Below are positions 7,674 through 16,653 of a stretch of DNA of 64,000 nt, in pieces (the first letter of the stretch is position 1; every line of letters begins with the position of its first letter). Position numbers and translations under genes: made by a program. The notes under the pieces were generated by a model. The model saw nothing but the letters and a program-made list of their open reading frames with translations. It did no database searches and was not told the origin of the DNA. The DNA lies in the NCBI RefSeq assembly GCF_038008685.1, contig NZ_JBBOZQ010000001.1:2170001-2234000 (forward strand), given 5' to 3'. Source of the DNA: Lysinibacillus sp. FSL W8-0992 (GTDB taxonomy: Bacteria > Bacillota > Bacilli > Bacillales_A > Planococcaceae).

Positions 7674-9410
7674 TTACATCGCTACCCAGTGATCTTTAGA
7701 AACTTCCACAAGTTGTGTGTTGTCTAAATTAAAACGATTGATCATCAACTCTTCTTCTGACATGACCTGACGTTTCTTTTGTTTTTCAATTGCCGGGTCT
7801 GGTATTGGAATTGATTGTAGTAACATTTTTGTATAGGGATGCTGTGGGTTCGCATAGAGTTCTTCGCTTTCCGCTAATTCCACAATTTTTCCTCCGTACA
7901 TCACGGCTACGCGATCACTAATATGCTTCACCATCGACAAATCATGTGCGATAAATAAATAAGTCAAACCTAGTCGTTGTTGTAATTCTTTCAATAAGTC
8001 TACAACTTGTTTTTGAATCGAAACATCTAGGGCAGAGAGTGGTTCATCACATACAATAAAATTCGGCTCCACTGCTAAAGCACGGGCAATACCAATACGT
8101 TGACGTTGCCCGCCGCTAAATTCATGTGGATAGCGTAAAGCATGCTCCTTTTTTAAGCCTACTAGTTCGAGTAATTCCTCAATACGTGCGCGACGTTCCT
8201 CAGCTGATTTCGCCAATTTATGTACATCAAGTGCCTCCCCGATAATATCAAGAACCTTCTTACGAGGATTTAATGATGAGTATGGATCCTGGAAAATGAT
8301 TTGCATGTGTCGTCGCATACTTTTTAATTCACCTTTAGATAAGCGTGTGACAGGAACCCCTTTATACAATACTTCGCCATCTGTTGGCTCATGGAGCTGT
8401 AAAATCGTACGTCCTGTTGTCGATTTACCTGAACCAGATTCGCCTACGAGCCCGAGTGTCTCACCGGGATAAATACGGAATGACAAATCATCTACTGCTT
8501 TTAATAGTTCACCTTTTTTTAAATCGAAATGCTTAGATAAATTCCGTACTTCAATTAGCGGTACGTTCAAATCGGTACCTTCTTCGATATTAGGAGGCTG
8601 TTTTGGTTCTTTCTTTTCGTGAAGCTTCGGCAGTGCATTTAATAGTTTCTTCGTATAAGGATGTTGCGGATTAGCAAATATCTCTTCCGTAGTTCCTTCC
8701 TCAACAATTTCTCCCTCTTTCATGACAATGACACGATCGCACATACCTGCAACAACACCTAAATCATGCGTAATTAAAATGATTGATGTTCCTAGACGTT
8801 CTTGCATTTGCTTCATAATGCTTAAAATCTGTGCTTGAATTGTGACATCTAGCGCAGTTGTTGGTTCGTCTGCAATCAACAGGGAAGGGTTACATGCAAG
8901 GGCCATCGTAATCATGACACGTTGACGCATACCACCACTAAATTCATGTGGGTACTGCTGATAACGTTCTTCACTATTTTTAATGCCAACTAATTTTAAT
9001 AATTCAATCGTTTTTTCGTATGCTTGCTTTTTGGACATTTTTTGATGCTTCATTAAACCTTCAGCAATTTGCTCACCAACACGAATGGTTGGGTTAGTAG
9101 AAGTCATCGGGTCTTGGAAAATCATACTGATGTCTTTACCCCGGATGGCTTCCATTTGTTTTTCCGATTGTGTCACTAAATTTTCCCCTTGGAAAAGGAT
9201 TGTACCTGACTTTAAAAAAGAGGGCGGTGATGGGAGAAGACGCATAATGGAACGAGCGGTTACACTTTTCCCGCTACCAGATTCTCCAACAATGCCGACT
9301 GTTTCTCCTTTATTGACATAAAAGTTAACACCTTTTACTGCTTCAAATTCGCTTTCACCTGTAATAAAAGAAACGCGTAAATCTTGTATTTCAAGAATTT
9401 TTTCACTCAT
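7674..9410 (-). CDS. Fused two-domain peptide ABC transporter ATPase (DppD-DppF type)
   Basis: The 578-residue protein holds two complete ABC ATPase domains. Domain 1 (about 5-265) has Walker A GESGSGKS, signature FSGGMRQR and Walker [13 protein letters not shown]. Domain 2 (about 285-545) has [17 protein letters not shown] and [12 protein letters not shown]. Each is followed by the oligopeptide-type C-terminal part ([24 protein letters not shown]) typical of Dpp/Opp ATPases. In most Bacilli these are two genes; here they are one chain, which would supply both nucleotide-binding sites. The gene is divergent from the two permeases and binding protein, which must be its partners. The ribosome binding site is AAAGGATG. 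Confidence 0.93.
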   Translation of the reverse strand: MSEKILEIQDLRVSFITGESEFEAVKGVNFYVNKGETVGIVGESGSGKSVTARSIMRLLPSPPSFLKSGTILFQGENLVTQSEKQMEAIRGKDISMIFQDPMTSTNPTIRVGEQIAEGLMKHQKMSKKQAYEKTIELLKLVGIKNSEERYQQYPHEFSGGMRQRVMITMALACNPSLLIADEPTTALDVTIQAQILSIMKQMQERLGTSIILITHDLGVVAGMCDRVIVMKEGEIVEEGTTEEIFANPQHPYTKKLLNALPKLHEKKEPKQPPNIEEGTDLNVPLIEVRNLSKHFDLKKGELLKAVDDLSFRIYPGETLGLVGESGSGKSTTGRTILQLHEPTDGEVLYKGVPVTRLSKGELKSMRRHMQIIFQDPYSSLNPRKKVLDIIGEALDVHKLAKSAEERRARIEELLELVGLKKEHALRYPHEFSGGQRQRIGIARALAVEPNFIVCDEPLSALDVSIQKQVVDLLKELQQRLGLTYLFIAHDLSMVKHISDRVAVMYGGKIVELAESEELYANPQHPYTKMLLQSIPIPDPAIEKQKKRQVMSEEELMINRFNLDNTQLVEVSKDHWVAM

Positions 9411-9542
9411 CGAATGCTCATCCTTTAATAAATTTCAAATATTCTTATTGACGAACTGTAGTCGTTCATACATACTATACTATACAGGTAGGTATTGTAC
9501 AATATAGAGTGTAATGTAAATTTTATCATTTTATTTTCATAC

Positions 9543-9559
9543 CTTACTACTATAGTAAG
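9543..9559. promoter_or_regulatory. Perfect palindrome in the transporter control region
   Basis: CTTACTA-CTA-TAGTAAG is a perfect 7-3-7 inverted repeat 20 bp upstream of the permease start, in the divergent control region. It is possibly an operator; the protein is unknown. Confidence 0.4.
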
Positions 9560-9578
9560 CGAAGAAAGGAGGAAATAC

Positions 9579-11009
9579 ATGAACAATTTTCAGAATATTA
9601 GAAAGCTTAATGAAAGTTATTACTTTAAGCAAATTTTTAATGAAATGACGAGGAAAACTAGTTATTCTATTGTGTTATTTTTACTAGGATTTCCAGTGCA
9701 TATTGTTACATATTTTTTATATTTGTTAAAAAAAGATAAACATTCATATGCTCAAATGTTTGCACAAACGAAAGAAAGATTTATTTCGCAAGGGAAAATT
9801 CAAGCATGGGAAGCGGAATATAGGCAGCAGGAACAAACGAAGGCAGCATTTTTTAATAAATCGCTGAATGAACAGCAACTTGCATCAGTAGTTAATCAAC
9901 TAACGGAACAAAAGCTTAATAGAGAAGTAGAAAAAATACTACTAAACGAAGGTATTGCAAAACAATCCTACAAAAAGTATTTTAGTGAACTACTCGAAAA
10001 TCCGATTTTTTTAGCTGTGTCATTTATTCCGGGTATTTTAATGTATTGTTTCCTAATTCTATGCAGTAATGCGTTTAGTCGATTTATCGTTGAGCGCTTA
10101 TTCCAAAGTGCATTTGTCATTGTTGGTGTGGCGACATTAGTATTTACTATTTTATATTTATCGCCATTTGATCCTGCACGTAATTTGTTAGGAATCGAGG
10201 CAACACCTGAACAAGTCGCAAATTTTAATAAAATTCATGGATTAGATCAGCCATATTTAGTGCAGCTCTGGCATTCCTTATCTGGACTATTTACATTTGA
10301 CTTAGGAAATTCCTTTGAAGGTAAAGAAAACATTACGCAAAGTATTATGAATAAGTTTCCAGTAACATTGGAAATTGCGCTATTTTCATTATTGATGGCG
10401 GTGGCGATTGCCATTCCTGTTGGGATAATTTCAGCGGTCCGACCGAATTCGTTTGCAGATTATGCGTTTATGTTTATCGCACTTATTGGTTTATCAATTC
10501 CGAGCTTCTGGCAAGGACTCATTTTTATTTTAACGTTTTCATTAAAATTACAATGGTTCCCTGCTACGTATAATCCGAATAATTGGTTATCCATTGTCAT
10601 GCCGGTTGTTGTATTAGGTACTTCTATTACAGCGTCGATTGCACGAATGACAAGATCGAGCATGCTTGAGGTAATTCATGAGGACTATATTATTACGGCA
10701 AAAGCGAAAGGATTGAGTGAGCGCAAAGTCATTACAAAGCATGCGATTCGCAATGCGATGATTCCGATCGTTACCGTAATTGGTCTTTTATTTGGTGGTA
10801 TGCTTGGCGGTGCTTCTGTTACTGAAAAAGTATTTAATATTAGTGGAATCGGAAGTTATATAGTAGATAAGCAATTCATTCCGGATATTCCTGCCATCCT
10901 CGGTGGGGTTGTTTATATTGCCATTACAATTTCAATTGTCAATATGGTGATTGATGTGCTATATGCGTTCTTTGATCCACGCATTCGTTCAAAAATGAAG
11001 AAATCTTAG
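9579..11009 (+). CDS. Peptide ABC transporter permease, DppB/OppB type with extra N-terminal part
   Basis: The gene encodes 476 residues from the ATG at 9579 (AAAGGAGG at 9566-9573); an upstream in-frame start at 9495 lacks a ribosome binding site. The last 310 residues are an ordinary DppB permease: FQSAFVIVGVATLVFTILYLSPFDPARNLLG, the inner-membrane domain, and the EAA loop AKAKGLSERKVITKHAIRNAMIPI. In front lie about 160 extra residues with a membrane helix (SYSIVLFLLGFPVHIVTYFL), a charged cytoplasmic stretch (KERFISQGKIQAWEAEYRQQ) and another helix. Normal DppB starts directly with its first helix. It is followed 13 bp later by the second permease. Confidence 0.9.
   Translation: MNNFQNIRKLNESYYFKQIFNEMTRKTSYSIVLFLLGFPVHIVTYFLYLLKKDKHSYAQMFAQTKERFISQGKIQAWEAEYRQQEQTKAAFFNKSLNEQQLASVVNQLTEQKLNREVEKILLNEGIAKQSYKKYFSELLENPIFLAVSFIPGILMYCFLILCSNAFSRFIVERLFQSAFVIVGVATLVFTILYLSPFDPARNLLGIEATPEQVANFNKIHGLDQPYLVQLWHSLSGLFTFDLGNSFEGKENITQSIMNKFPVTLEIALFSLLMAVAIAIPVGIISAVRPNSFADYAFMFIALIGLSIPSFWQGLIFILTFSLKLQWFPATYNPNNWLSIVMPVVVLGTSITASIARMTRSSMLEVIHEDYIITAKAKGLSERKVITKHAIRNAMIPIVTVIGLLFGGMLGGASVTEKVFNISGIGSYIVDKQFIPDIPAILGGVVYIAITISIVNMVIDVLYAFFDPRIRSKMKKS
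9585..9599 (+). promoter_or_regulatory. CodY-box-like sequence at the permease start
   Basis: AATTTTCAGAATATT differs from the CodY consensus AATTTTCWGAAAATT at one of 15 positions. CodY represses many peptide transporters in Gram-positive bacteria when branched-chain amino acids and GTP are plentiful, so control here is plausible, although the box lies inside codons 3-7. Confidence 0.4.
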
Positions 11010-11022
11010 GAGAGGGTATATT

Positions 11023-12519
11023 GTGAAATTCATATCGAATGTAAAACTGCTTATGAAAATAACGCAAGAATATGTCAATGCACAGTTTACCATTGCCTTT
11101 TCTGCTATTTTTTCAGTGCTGTTTTTACTAAATAGTTTTGATTTTGTAAATGGCGTATGGCGACCTTATGTCCTTACGATATTTGTTATTTATGCCTGTA
11201 CGACATTATATATATGGTTTACATCTTTTCAAATAAAAAAGGATTTAGCAAAAGAACGCGAAATTCAAACACGTACACGACTGCTTGGTTATCCATTAAT
11301 GCTAACAGTCTTAGTGGGTAATGTATTTGCAGCAGGCTTCGGATTTATGCTGGCAACGAAAAATAAAACTGCAGAATATACTTTTGCTATCTATGCATTT
11401 ATTACTCAGATTTTTATTATTCTTATTTCGGCATTGAATCTATTTAAGCCTTATGTGGTGGATACATTTTTATTAGCAATGGGAGCATTTTTAGTACTTG
11501 CGGTCTTTTATGCGGTGATGGCTGTACTTGTAGCTCGATACGTTACAGTAAGCGATGCCCCTAAATGGATGATACCGCTTGGAGTAGTATTGCTTTTACC
11601 TGCGCTAACAGGAAATCTTTTTTCATTCCTACTTGGCTGGACATTAATTAAAAAAGCCCGCAATACGGATCCATCTGCCGTTGAAAAGTGGCAGAAAATA
11701 TGGAATAAAATATTGCGTAATACGATGGCTGTATTCGGTATGTTCTTTATTATATTTATGTTCTCGCTATCGGTCGTTAGTTCATGGACATTTGATTACG
11801 ATTTTGCAGTGCAAAATAATTATAGTGCGTTATTACAAACACCTTCTTTGGATTATCCACTAGGGACTGATAACTTTGGTAGAGATTTATTTTCAAGAAT
11901 CGTGTTTGGAGCTCAAATCTCTTTAATTGTTGGCTTCTTTTCAACTATTATCCCAGCTGCAATAGGAGGAGCACTTGGCGCATTTTCAGGCTATTATGGA
12001 AAAAATACAGATAACATCATAATGCGTCTACTTGATATTTTATATGCTATCCCAGGTATCTTACTGGCAATTGCAATCATTGCGGCATTTGGTGCAAACA
12101 CAGTGAATTTAATTATTGCATTGAGCGTAGGGGCAATCCCGACATACGCAAGAACGATGCGTGCTAATGTCATGCAAATTGCCAATTTTGAATTTGTTGA
12201 ATCAGCAAGGGCACTTGGTGTGTCTGATGCTGCCATTATTTTTAAGCATATCGTACCGAACTCTCTCGCTCCGATGATAGTGAAAGCGACTTTAACAATT
12301 GGTGGAGCAGTTATTTCAACAAGTAGTTTAAGCTTTCTTGGACTTGGAATTGAGCCACATATACCGGAGTGGGGCAATATTTTAAAAGTAGGCAGTACGT
12401 ATTTAGAAACAAATTCTTATGTAGCTATTTTCCCAGGTTTATGCATAATGCTACTCGTCTTATCGTTTAACTTTTTCGGTGATGGGTTACGTGATGCACT
12501 TGATCCGAAAACAAACTAA
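11023..12519 (+). CDS. Peptide ABC transporter permease, DppC/OppC type with extra membrane domain
   Basis: The gene encodes 498 residues from a GTG at 11023 after AGGAGAGGG. The C-terminal 260 residues are a normal DppC: LGTDNFGRDLFSRIVFGAQISL, the EAA loop ARALGVSDAAIIFKHIVPNSLAPMIV, and the end FNFFGDGLRDALDPK. The first 240 residues are an added region with about six hydrophobic helices joined by short charged loops. I do not recognise this region from standard DppC proteins. Both permeases of this system carry such additions, which points to a distinct transporter subfamily. The next gene starts 25 bp downstream. Confidence 0.9.
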   Translation: MKFISNVKLLMKITQEYVNAQFTIAFSAIFSVLFLLNSFDFVNGVWRPYVLTIFVIYACTTLYIWFTSFQIKKDLAKEREIQTRTRLLGYPLMLTVLVGNVFAAGFGFMLATKNKTAEYTFAIYAFITQIFIILISALNLFKPYVVDTFLLAMGAFLVLAVFYAVMAVLVARYVTVSDAPKWMIPLGVVLLLPALTGNLFSFLLGWTLIKKARNTDPSAVEKWQKIWNKILRNTMAVFGMFFIIFMFSLSVVSSWTFDYDFAVQNNYSALLQTPSLDYPLGTDNFGRDLFSRIVFGAQISLIVGFFSTIIPAAIGGALGAFSGYYGKNTDNIIMRLLDILYAIPGILLAIAIIAAFGANTVNLIIALSVGAIPTYARTMRANVMQIANFEFVESARALGVSDAAIIFKHIVPNSLAPMIVKATLTIGGAVISTSSLSFLGLGIEPHIPEWGNILKVGSTYLETNSYVAIFPGLCIMLLVLSFNFFGDGLRDALDPKTN

Positions 12520-12544
12520 AATTATTTATTGGAGGAATACAGAG

Positions 12545-14356
12545 ATGAACAAAAAATTATTTACACTTGCTGCATCAGCAACCGTTGCGGCGGTCGCTTT
12601 AGCAGGGTGTGTAGAAACTAAATCGAATGTTGAAAATAAAGGTGATAAGTCAGATACAGCGAGTACAAAACCTGTTATTGAAGTGCTAGGTATGGCAGCT
12701 CAAGAACAAGATATGAATATTGTGCGCGACCAATTAGTGAAAAATGGCTTTGATGTAAAATTAAATATTCAACCAGACTTCGGTTCATATTCAGCACAAA
12801 AAGATGCGGGTAACTATGATGTCGCAATTTCTAGCTGGACGACTGTAACAGGAAATCCAGACTACGCAGTACGTGGGTTATTTAAAACTGGTGGAGATTA
12901 TAGTGTGACTGCAGATGCTACAGTCGATAAATTAATTGATGAAGCTAGTACATTAACTGGCGATGATACCAAAGAGAAATATAAAGAGCTTGAGCAAGCA
13001 TTAGTATTTGATAATGCTTATATTGCACCTTTATACATTTCTCAAAAATTCCAAGGTATTTATTCGAAAAAAGTAAACCCAGATACTGTACGTTTACCAA
13101 AATCTCGTGCTCAAGCATGGGAATCAATTGCATTTAATGATACTGCTAAAAATGCGACAGACACATTAGTGTTGCATCAATCAATTGGCTCATTAACTTC
13201 TTTAGACCCGATTAAAGGAAATGACGGTTCAATTAATACATTAAATACGAATATGTATGTTCGATTAGTGAATTTATCAGATACTGATGAAGTAGTATCT
13301 GACGGCTCATTATCTTATAATCACGCTATTTCTGAAAATAACCAAGAGTACTATTTCGTATTACGTGATGATATTAATTTTGCTAAAGTGGAAAATGGCA
13401 AAGCAGTGGATACTGGCGATTTAGTATCAGCTGAAGATGTTGTATTCTCATTAGAACGTGCGAAAGATCAAAATTCAGTACCAGACCACCGCACATATTC
13501 TATTCATGAAAATATTGATTCCGTAGAGGTAGTTTCAGATATTACTTCACTTGAATCTGTGAAAACAGCTGATGGAAAGTCAGTTTTAGATGAACTATCA
13601 GATAAACTACCAGCAGCTATTGCTCAAGTCGTAACGGACGAAGCGAAAGTAGACAATGCAGCAGGTAAATATCAAGTAGTGAAAATTATAACACCAAATC
13701 CATTCCCACAAGTGCTGAATTATTTAGCTCACCAATCGGGGGGGATTGTGTCTGAAGCGGCGGTTAAAGCGGTTAATACGTTTGACGTAGCAAGCTATGA
13801 TCCAAATGTAAATGTTGCATACGGTGACCAAGCTACTGTTACAGAAGGTGCAACTTATGCAAACCATTTAGCGGCTTCTGGACCTTACATTTTAGTGCAA
13901 AAAAATGATTACGAAGCAACATTTGTCAAAAACCCTGCATACCAAGTTGGTACTGACAACGAGCCGAAAATTAATAACATAAGTGTTCGTTTCATTGAAG
14001 ATAATGATAGTGCGCTATCTGCACTTCGTAATGGTGAAATTGATGTATTACAATCAGTACCAGAAACTAAAATTGATGTAGTAAAAGGCGATGCTAACTT
14101 AACATTAAAAACAGCTGATAGTAATGCTGTCTCTTATTTACTCGTTAATCCAAAAGGTCGCGAAGTATCGAAATCGGTAGACTTACGTAAAGCAATCCTT
14201 TACTCTATTAACCAAGATGAATTTATTAGCTACTACCAAGGCAATAAAAAGCCAGCAGTATCAACAGTTTCTCCACTTGTTGACACAGGCTTAAAGCTAA
14301 CAGCAGATAGCTCAAAAGTAAAAGAATTTTTAAGTGCTTATAAAGCTAGTAAATAA
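12545..14356 (+). CDS. Peptide-binding lipoprotein of SBP_bac_5 type, apparently circularly permuted
   Basis: The 603-residue protein starts at the ATG at 12545 (GGAGG at 12531-12535). It has a lipoprotein signal with lipobox LAGC (Cys22). After a linker, residues 43-200 look like the end of a SBP_bac_5 protein (QLVKNGFDVKLNIQPDF, NYDVAISSW, TVDKLIDEASTL, EKYKELEQALVFDNAYIAPL). Residue 203 onward looks like the beginning of one (LVLHQSIGSLTSLDPIKGN, SAEDVVFSLERAKD), and the chain stops soon after DLRKAILYSINQDEF, in the middle of the usual family order. No frameshift is seen. It should capture peptides or similar solutes for the two upstream permeases. Confidence 0.88.
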   Translation: MNKKLFTLAASATVAAVALAGCVETKSNVENKGDKSDTASTKPVIEVLGMAAQEQDMNIVRDQLVKNGFDVKLNIQPDFGSYSAQKDAGNYDVAISSWTTVTGNPDYAVRGLFKTGGDYSVTADATVDKLIDEASTLTGDDTKEKYKELEQALVFDNAYIAPLYISQKFQGIYSKKVNPDTVRLPKSRAQAWESIAFNDTAKNATDTLVLHQSIGSLTSLDPIKGNDGSINTLNTNMYVRLVNLSDTDEVVSDGSLSYNHAISENNQEYYFVLRDDINFAKVENGKAVDTGDLVSAEDVVFSLERAKDQNSVPDHRTYSIHENIDSVEVVSDITSLESVKTADGKSVLDELSDKLPAAIAQVVTDEAKVDNAAGKYQVVKIITPNPFPQVLNYLAHQSGGIVSEAAVKAVNTFDVASYDPNVNVAYGDQATVTEGATYANHLAASGPYILVQKNDYEATFVKNPAYQVGTDNEPKINNISVRFIEDNDSALSALRNGEIDVLQSVPETKIDVVKGDANLTLKTADSNAVSYLLVNPKGREVSKSVDLRKAILYSINQDEFISYYQGNKKPAVSTVSPLVDTGLKLTADSSKVKEFLSAYKASK

Positions 14357-14377
14357 AGTGTCAGACACATGAATTGA

Positions 14378-14421
14378 AGTGCTTCAAATCCTAATCTAAG
14401 GGTTTGAAGTGCTTTTTTTTG
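14378..14421 (+). terminator. Terminator of the transporter operon
   Basis: CTTCAAATCC pairs with GGGTTTGAAG, extended by wobble pairs, and is followed by eight T. Short palindromes AGTGTCAGACAC (14357-14369) and AGTGCCAGGCACT (14422-14434) flank it. Confidence 0.8.
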
Positions 14422-14505
14422 AGTGCCAGGCACTTTTTGTTTAAATTTGGAACTTAAACCAAGTTTAGTCGTATATAAAGTAAAAGAATAAAAGGAGAGT
14501 TGTAT

Positions 14506-14844
14506 ATGCGAAAGAAAAATTACATCATTTTAATTGTAACATTGGTTGTGGAAGCGATTATTACGTACTTTATTGCATCATTTTTCTCCGTTAGATTTAT
14601 CGAAATAATGTTCTTTATTGGCTTTGCAATTGCTGGCGGTATTTTTTACTTTTCGAGTAGTGGTGGTCCAATAGCTAGATTCAATGAAGTGGCAGTGACT
14701 GCTCAAACAGGTCTCATTCTTAAAAGCGAGCAATATATCGCAAAGAAAGGACCGATATTTTTTGCTTCCGTACTATTTTGTTTAATTGGACTAGTTTTCT
14801 TTCTTCTTCTAATTGCAGGCATAATTCCACCTAAAGAAATTTAA
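14506..14844 (+). CDS. Small membrane protein with three helices, function unknown
   Basis: The gene encodes 112 residues from the ATG at 14506; AAAGGAG (14490-14496) fits, and a TTG two codons earlier is the alternative. Three hydrophobic segments are clear: IILIVTLVVEAIITYFIASFF, IEIMFFIGFAIAGGIFYF and FASVLFCLIGLVFFLLLIAG. A polar loop (SSSGGPIARFNEVAVTAQTG) lies between the second and third. It has no catalytic motif and no recognised family. It stands alone between terminator-like hairpins. Confidence 0.65.
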   Translation: MRKKNYIILIVTLVVEAIITYFIASFFSVRFIEIMFFIGFAIAGGIFYFSSSGGPIARFNEVAVTAQTGLILKSEQYIAKKGPIFFASVLFCLIGLVFFLLLIAGIIPPKEI

Positions 14845-14856
14845 ATAATGTTGTTT

Positions 14857-14940
14857 AGAGGAGAGCATACGGCTGACGCAGCTCTCTGCAAATTAAAAAG
14901 CCCTTCTAGTCTTTCAAGGATTGGAGGGGCTTGTTGTTGT
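14857..14940 (+). terminator. Two hairpins after the small membrane protein gene
   Basis: GAGAGC/GCTCTC (14861-14884) is followed by AAGCCCTTC/GGAGGGGCTT (14898-14931). The second is followed by TGTTGTTG, a weak T tract, so termination strength is uncertain. Confidence 0.5.
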
Positions 14941-15052
14941 TTACGAGAACAAGTATAGGTAAAAAGTCTCGCAGCATTATTAAATCAACGTAACGAATAG
15001 ATTGCATAATACTTGGAAAGTACTTTATGTAAAAAAGTTGGAGTTGATTTGT

Positions 15053-15253
15053 TTGGAATTTATTAAAGATAAAGAGCTTTACTGCTATAGCTGTCGTAAA
15101 AAGACGCTCTTTACATGTAAAGACGGGCATCATAAAAGTGGTGTAGAAAGTCATTGCAGTGAATGCAGTGGCATTTGGTTTGAATGGCAAAATCGAGCAG
15201 TTGAAAGAGAAATGGAGAAATGGGTTGAATATAACCAAAGAATCGTAAATTAA
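15053..15253 (+). CDS. Small zinc-ribbon-like protein
   Basis: The gene encodes 66 residues from a TTG at 15053, 9 bases after GGAG (15040-15043); a longer frame from 15002 is open but has no ribosome binding site. Two CxxC pairs and a further Cys (CYSCRKKTLFTC, SHCSECSGIW) suggest a zinc-binding knuckle. The C-terminus is charged and helical (QNRAVEREMEKWVEYNQR). I do not recognise the family; small zinc ribbons of this kind may bind nucleic acid or proteins. Confidence 0.55.
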   Translation: MEFIKDKELYCYSCRKKTLFTCKDGHHKSGVESHCSECSGIWFEWQNRAVEREMEKWVEYNQRIVN

Positions 15254-15322
15254 TACAAGCGCTTCACAATTTATGTTATTCTACCTTGTAAATTATTATA
15301 TTAAAAGAAAGATTTTACCTTA

Positions 15323-15340
15323 AATTATTGCGATAATTTG
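15323..15340. repeat. Small palindrome AAATTAT-TGCG-ATAATTT
   Basis: A perfect 7-bp-arm inverted repeat lies in the 200-bp gap before the ketosynthase gene. The gap also has TATAAT at about 15425-15430. It may be an operator; there is no further support. Confidence 0.3.
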
Positions 15341-15462
15341 CTTAAAAGTGATACAAATTATCCAAATAGGTCACTTACTTAGAACTTAAGGCTTCCGAAT
15401 ATAGACTATGTCCGATTTAGTTGTATATAATGGAATAAAGTTAAAGTGTGAAGGTGATATAT

Positions 15463-16641
15463 TTGGACGACATAGTCATAACAGGATATGGCATTAAAGC
15501 TCCTGGAATTTTAGATAAATTTAGCTTTTTAAATGTATTAGAAAAAGGTATTTGTACTCAGGGCATTTTAAACTATGCTCAACAGCCTCACACTAATATC
15601 GTAGCGGGTTTGATTGAAGATAGCTTCTTGGAGATAAACGGGGTAAGTTATCATCGCCATCCGCGTTCTGTAAGAATGGCAATTGCCGCTGCATTGGATG
15701 CATCTGAAATGTCAAATTTAAATGATTTTAAACCACATCGAATTGCAGTAATTATGGGGACATCCGCAGGAGCCATTCTTGAAATCGAAAAATACGCTTC
15801 GGATGCTTTTGATTTAAGGAAGTTTCCGATTCATGGGGTTTCCCTTGTTGATACGCACACACTTTCAAGCTCTGTTGCCGAAGCAATCGGTTCGTGTGGT
15901 TCTGCCTTTACAGTAACAACAGGCTGCAGTGCTAGTTTAGACGCTATATTAATAGGGAAACAGCTATTGGAGTCTGGAAGTGTTGATGCTTGTATTGTAG
16001 GAGGAACAGAGGCTCCATTAGGCCAATGGACAATTAATGGCTTTAAAAAAATAAGGTCACTTTCTACGGAGATTTCAATCGAAAAAGCTGGTGTACCGTT
16101 TTCAACTCAGCATCGCGGCTTCGTGTTATCCGAGGGAGCTGGTGTAATGGTTTTAGAGCGTAGGCAATCAGCAATTACAAGAGGACAGAAGATATATGGA
16201 AAAGTTGAACGTGTTGTTTCAAGAAATGAAGGACAAAAACTATTAACCTCTGATATTACTGGTAGACATATGCTGGACGTTTTTCAAGAAACAGTCGGAG
16301 ATACTATACCAAGCTATATAAACAGTCAGGCGTTAGGTATTGAGGTAAATGATCAGATAGAACGCTTTACTCTGAAAGAAACATTTGGCTCTAAAGTGCC
16401 TATTACTTCAATTAAAGGAATGATAGGTCACACATTTGGTGCAATGGGTGCGATGCAAATTATTGCATCTTTATTATCAATGGAATATGGGTTTATACCT
16501 CCAACGATTAAAACATCAGGTCATGGGTTTGAAGACATACCTATTGTTTATGAAACTAGACATCAAGCGGTAGAGTCTGTATGTATTACTACTCATGGGA
16601 GTAGCGGGAATAATGCTTGTCTATTACTGACACATACATAG
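15463..16641 (+). CDS. Beta-ketoacyl-ACP synthase-like protein lacking one catalytic His
   Basis: The gene encodes 392 residues from a TTG at 15463 after AAGGTG (15451-15456). It has the thiolase fold of FabF/KAS II enzymes: the nucleophile elbow TTGCSAS with Cys155, VGGTEAP, the AGVPFSTQHRGFVLSEGAG stretch (usually PFDxxRDGFVxGEGAG), and KGMIGHTFGAMGA with His323. The other catalytic His (NAHGTxT in KAS II) is replaced: the aligned stretch reads INSQALGIEVND, with Gln289 at the His position. Condensation with malonyl-ACP should be impaired, so it may act on other acyl groups or as a partner subunit. No ACP or fatty-acid gene is nearby. It lies 12 bp before the GGDEF-EAL gene. Confidence 0.85.
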   Translation: MDDIVITGYGIKAPGILDKFSFLNVLEKGICTQGILNYAQQPHTNIVAGLIEDSFLEINGVSYHRHPRSVRMAIAAALDASEMSNLNDFKPHRIAVIMGTSAGAILEIEKYASDAFDLRKFPIHGVSLVDTHTLSSSVAEAIGSCGSAFTVTTGCSASLDAILIGKQLLESGSVDACIVGGTEAPLGQWTINGFKKIRSLSTEISIEKAGVPFSTQHRGFVLSEGAGVMVLERRQSAITRGQKIYGKVERVVSRNEGQKLLTSDITGRHMLDVFQETVGDTIPSYINSQALGIEVNDQIERFTLKETFGSKVPITSIKGMIGHTFGAMGAMQIIASLLSMEYGFIPPTIKTSGHGFEDIPIVYETRHQAVESVCITTHGSSGNNACLLLTHT

Positions 16642-16653
16642 GAGGCTCTTTAT

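Noticed and set aside
11994-12377. 127-codon minus-strand frame
   Set aside because: It is a shadow of the DppC-like permease domain.
12479-12544. Longer start for the binding protein, overlapping the permease gene
   Set aside because: It has no ribosome binding site and would bury the lipoprotein signal; the ATG at 12545 has both GGAGG and a proper signal sequence.
14906-15238. 110-codon open frame on the minus strand
   Set aside because: It overlaps the small zinc-ribbon gene, has no good start site, and its hydrophobic, Cys-poor composition looks like a shadow.
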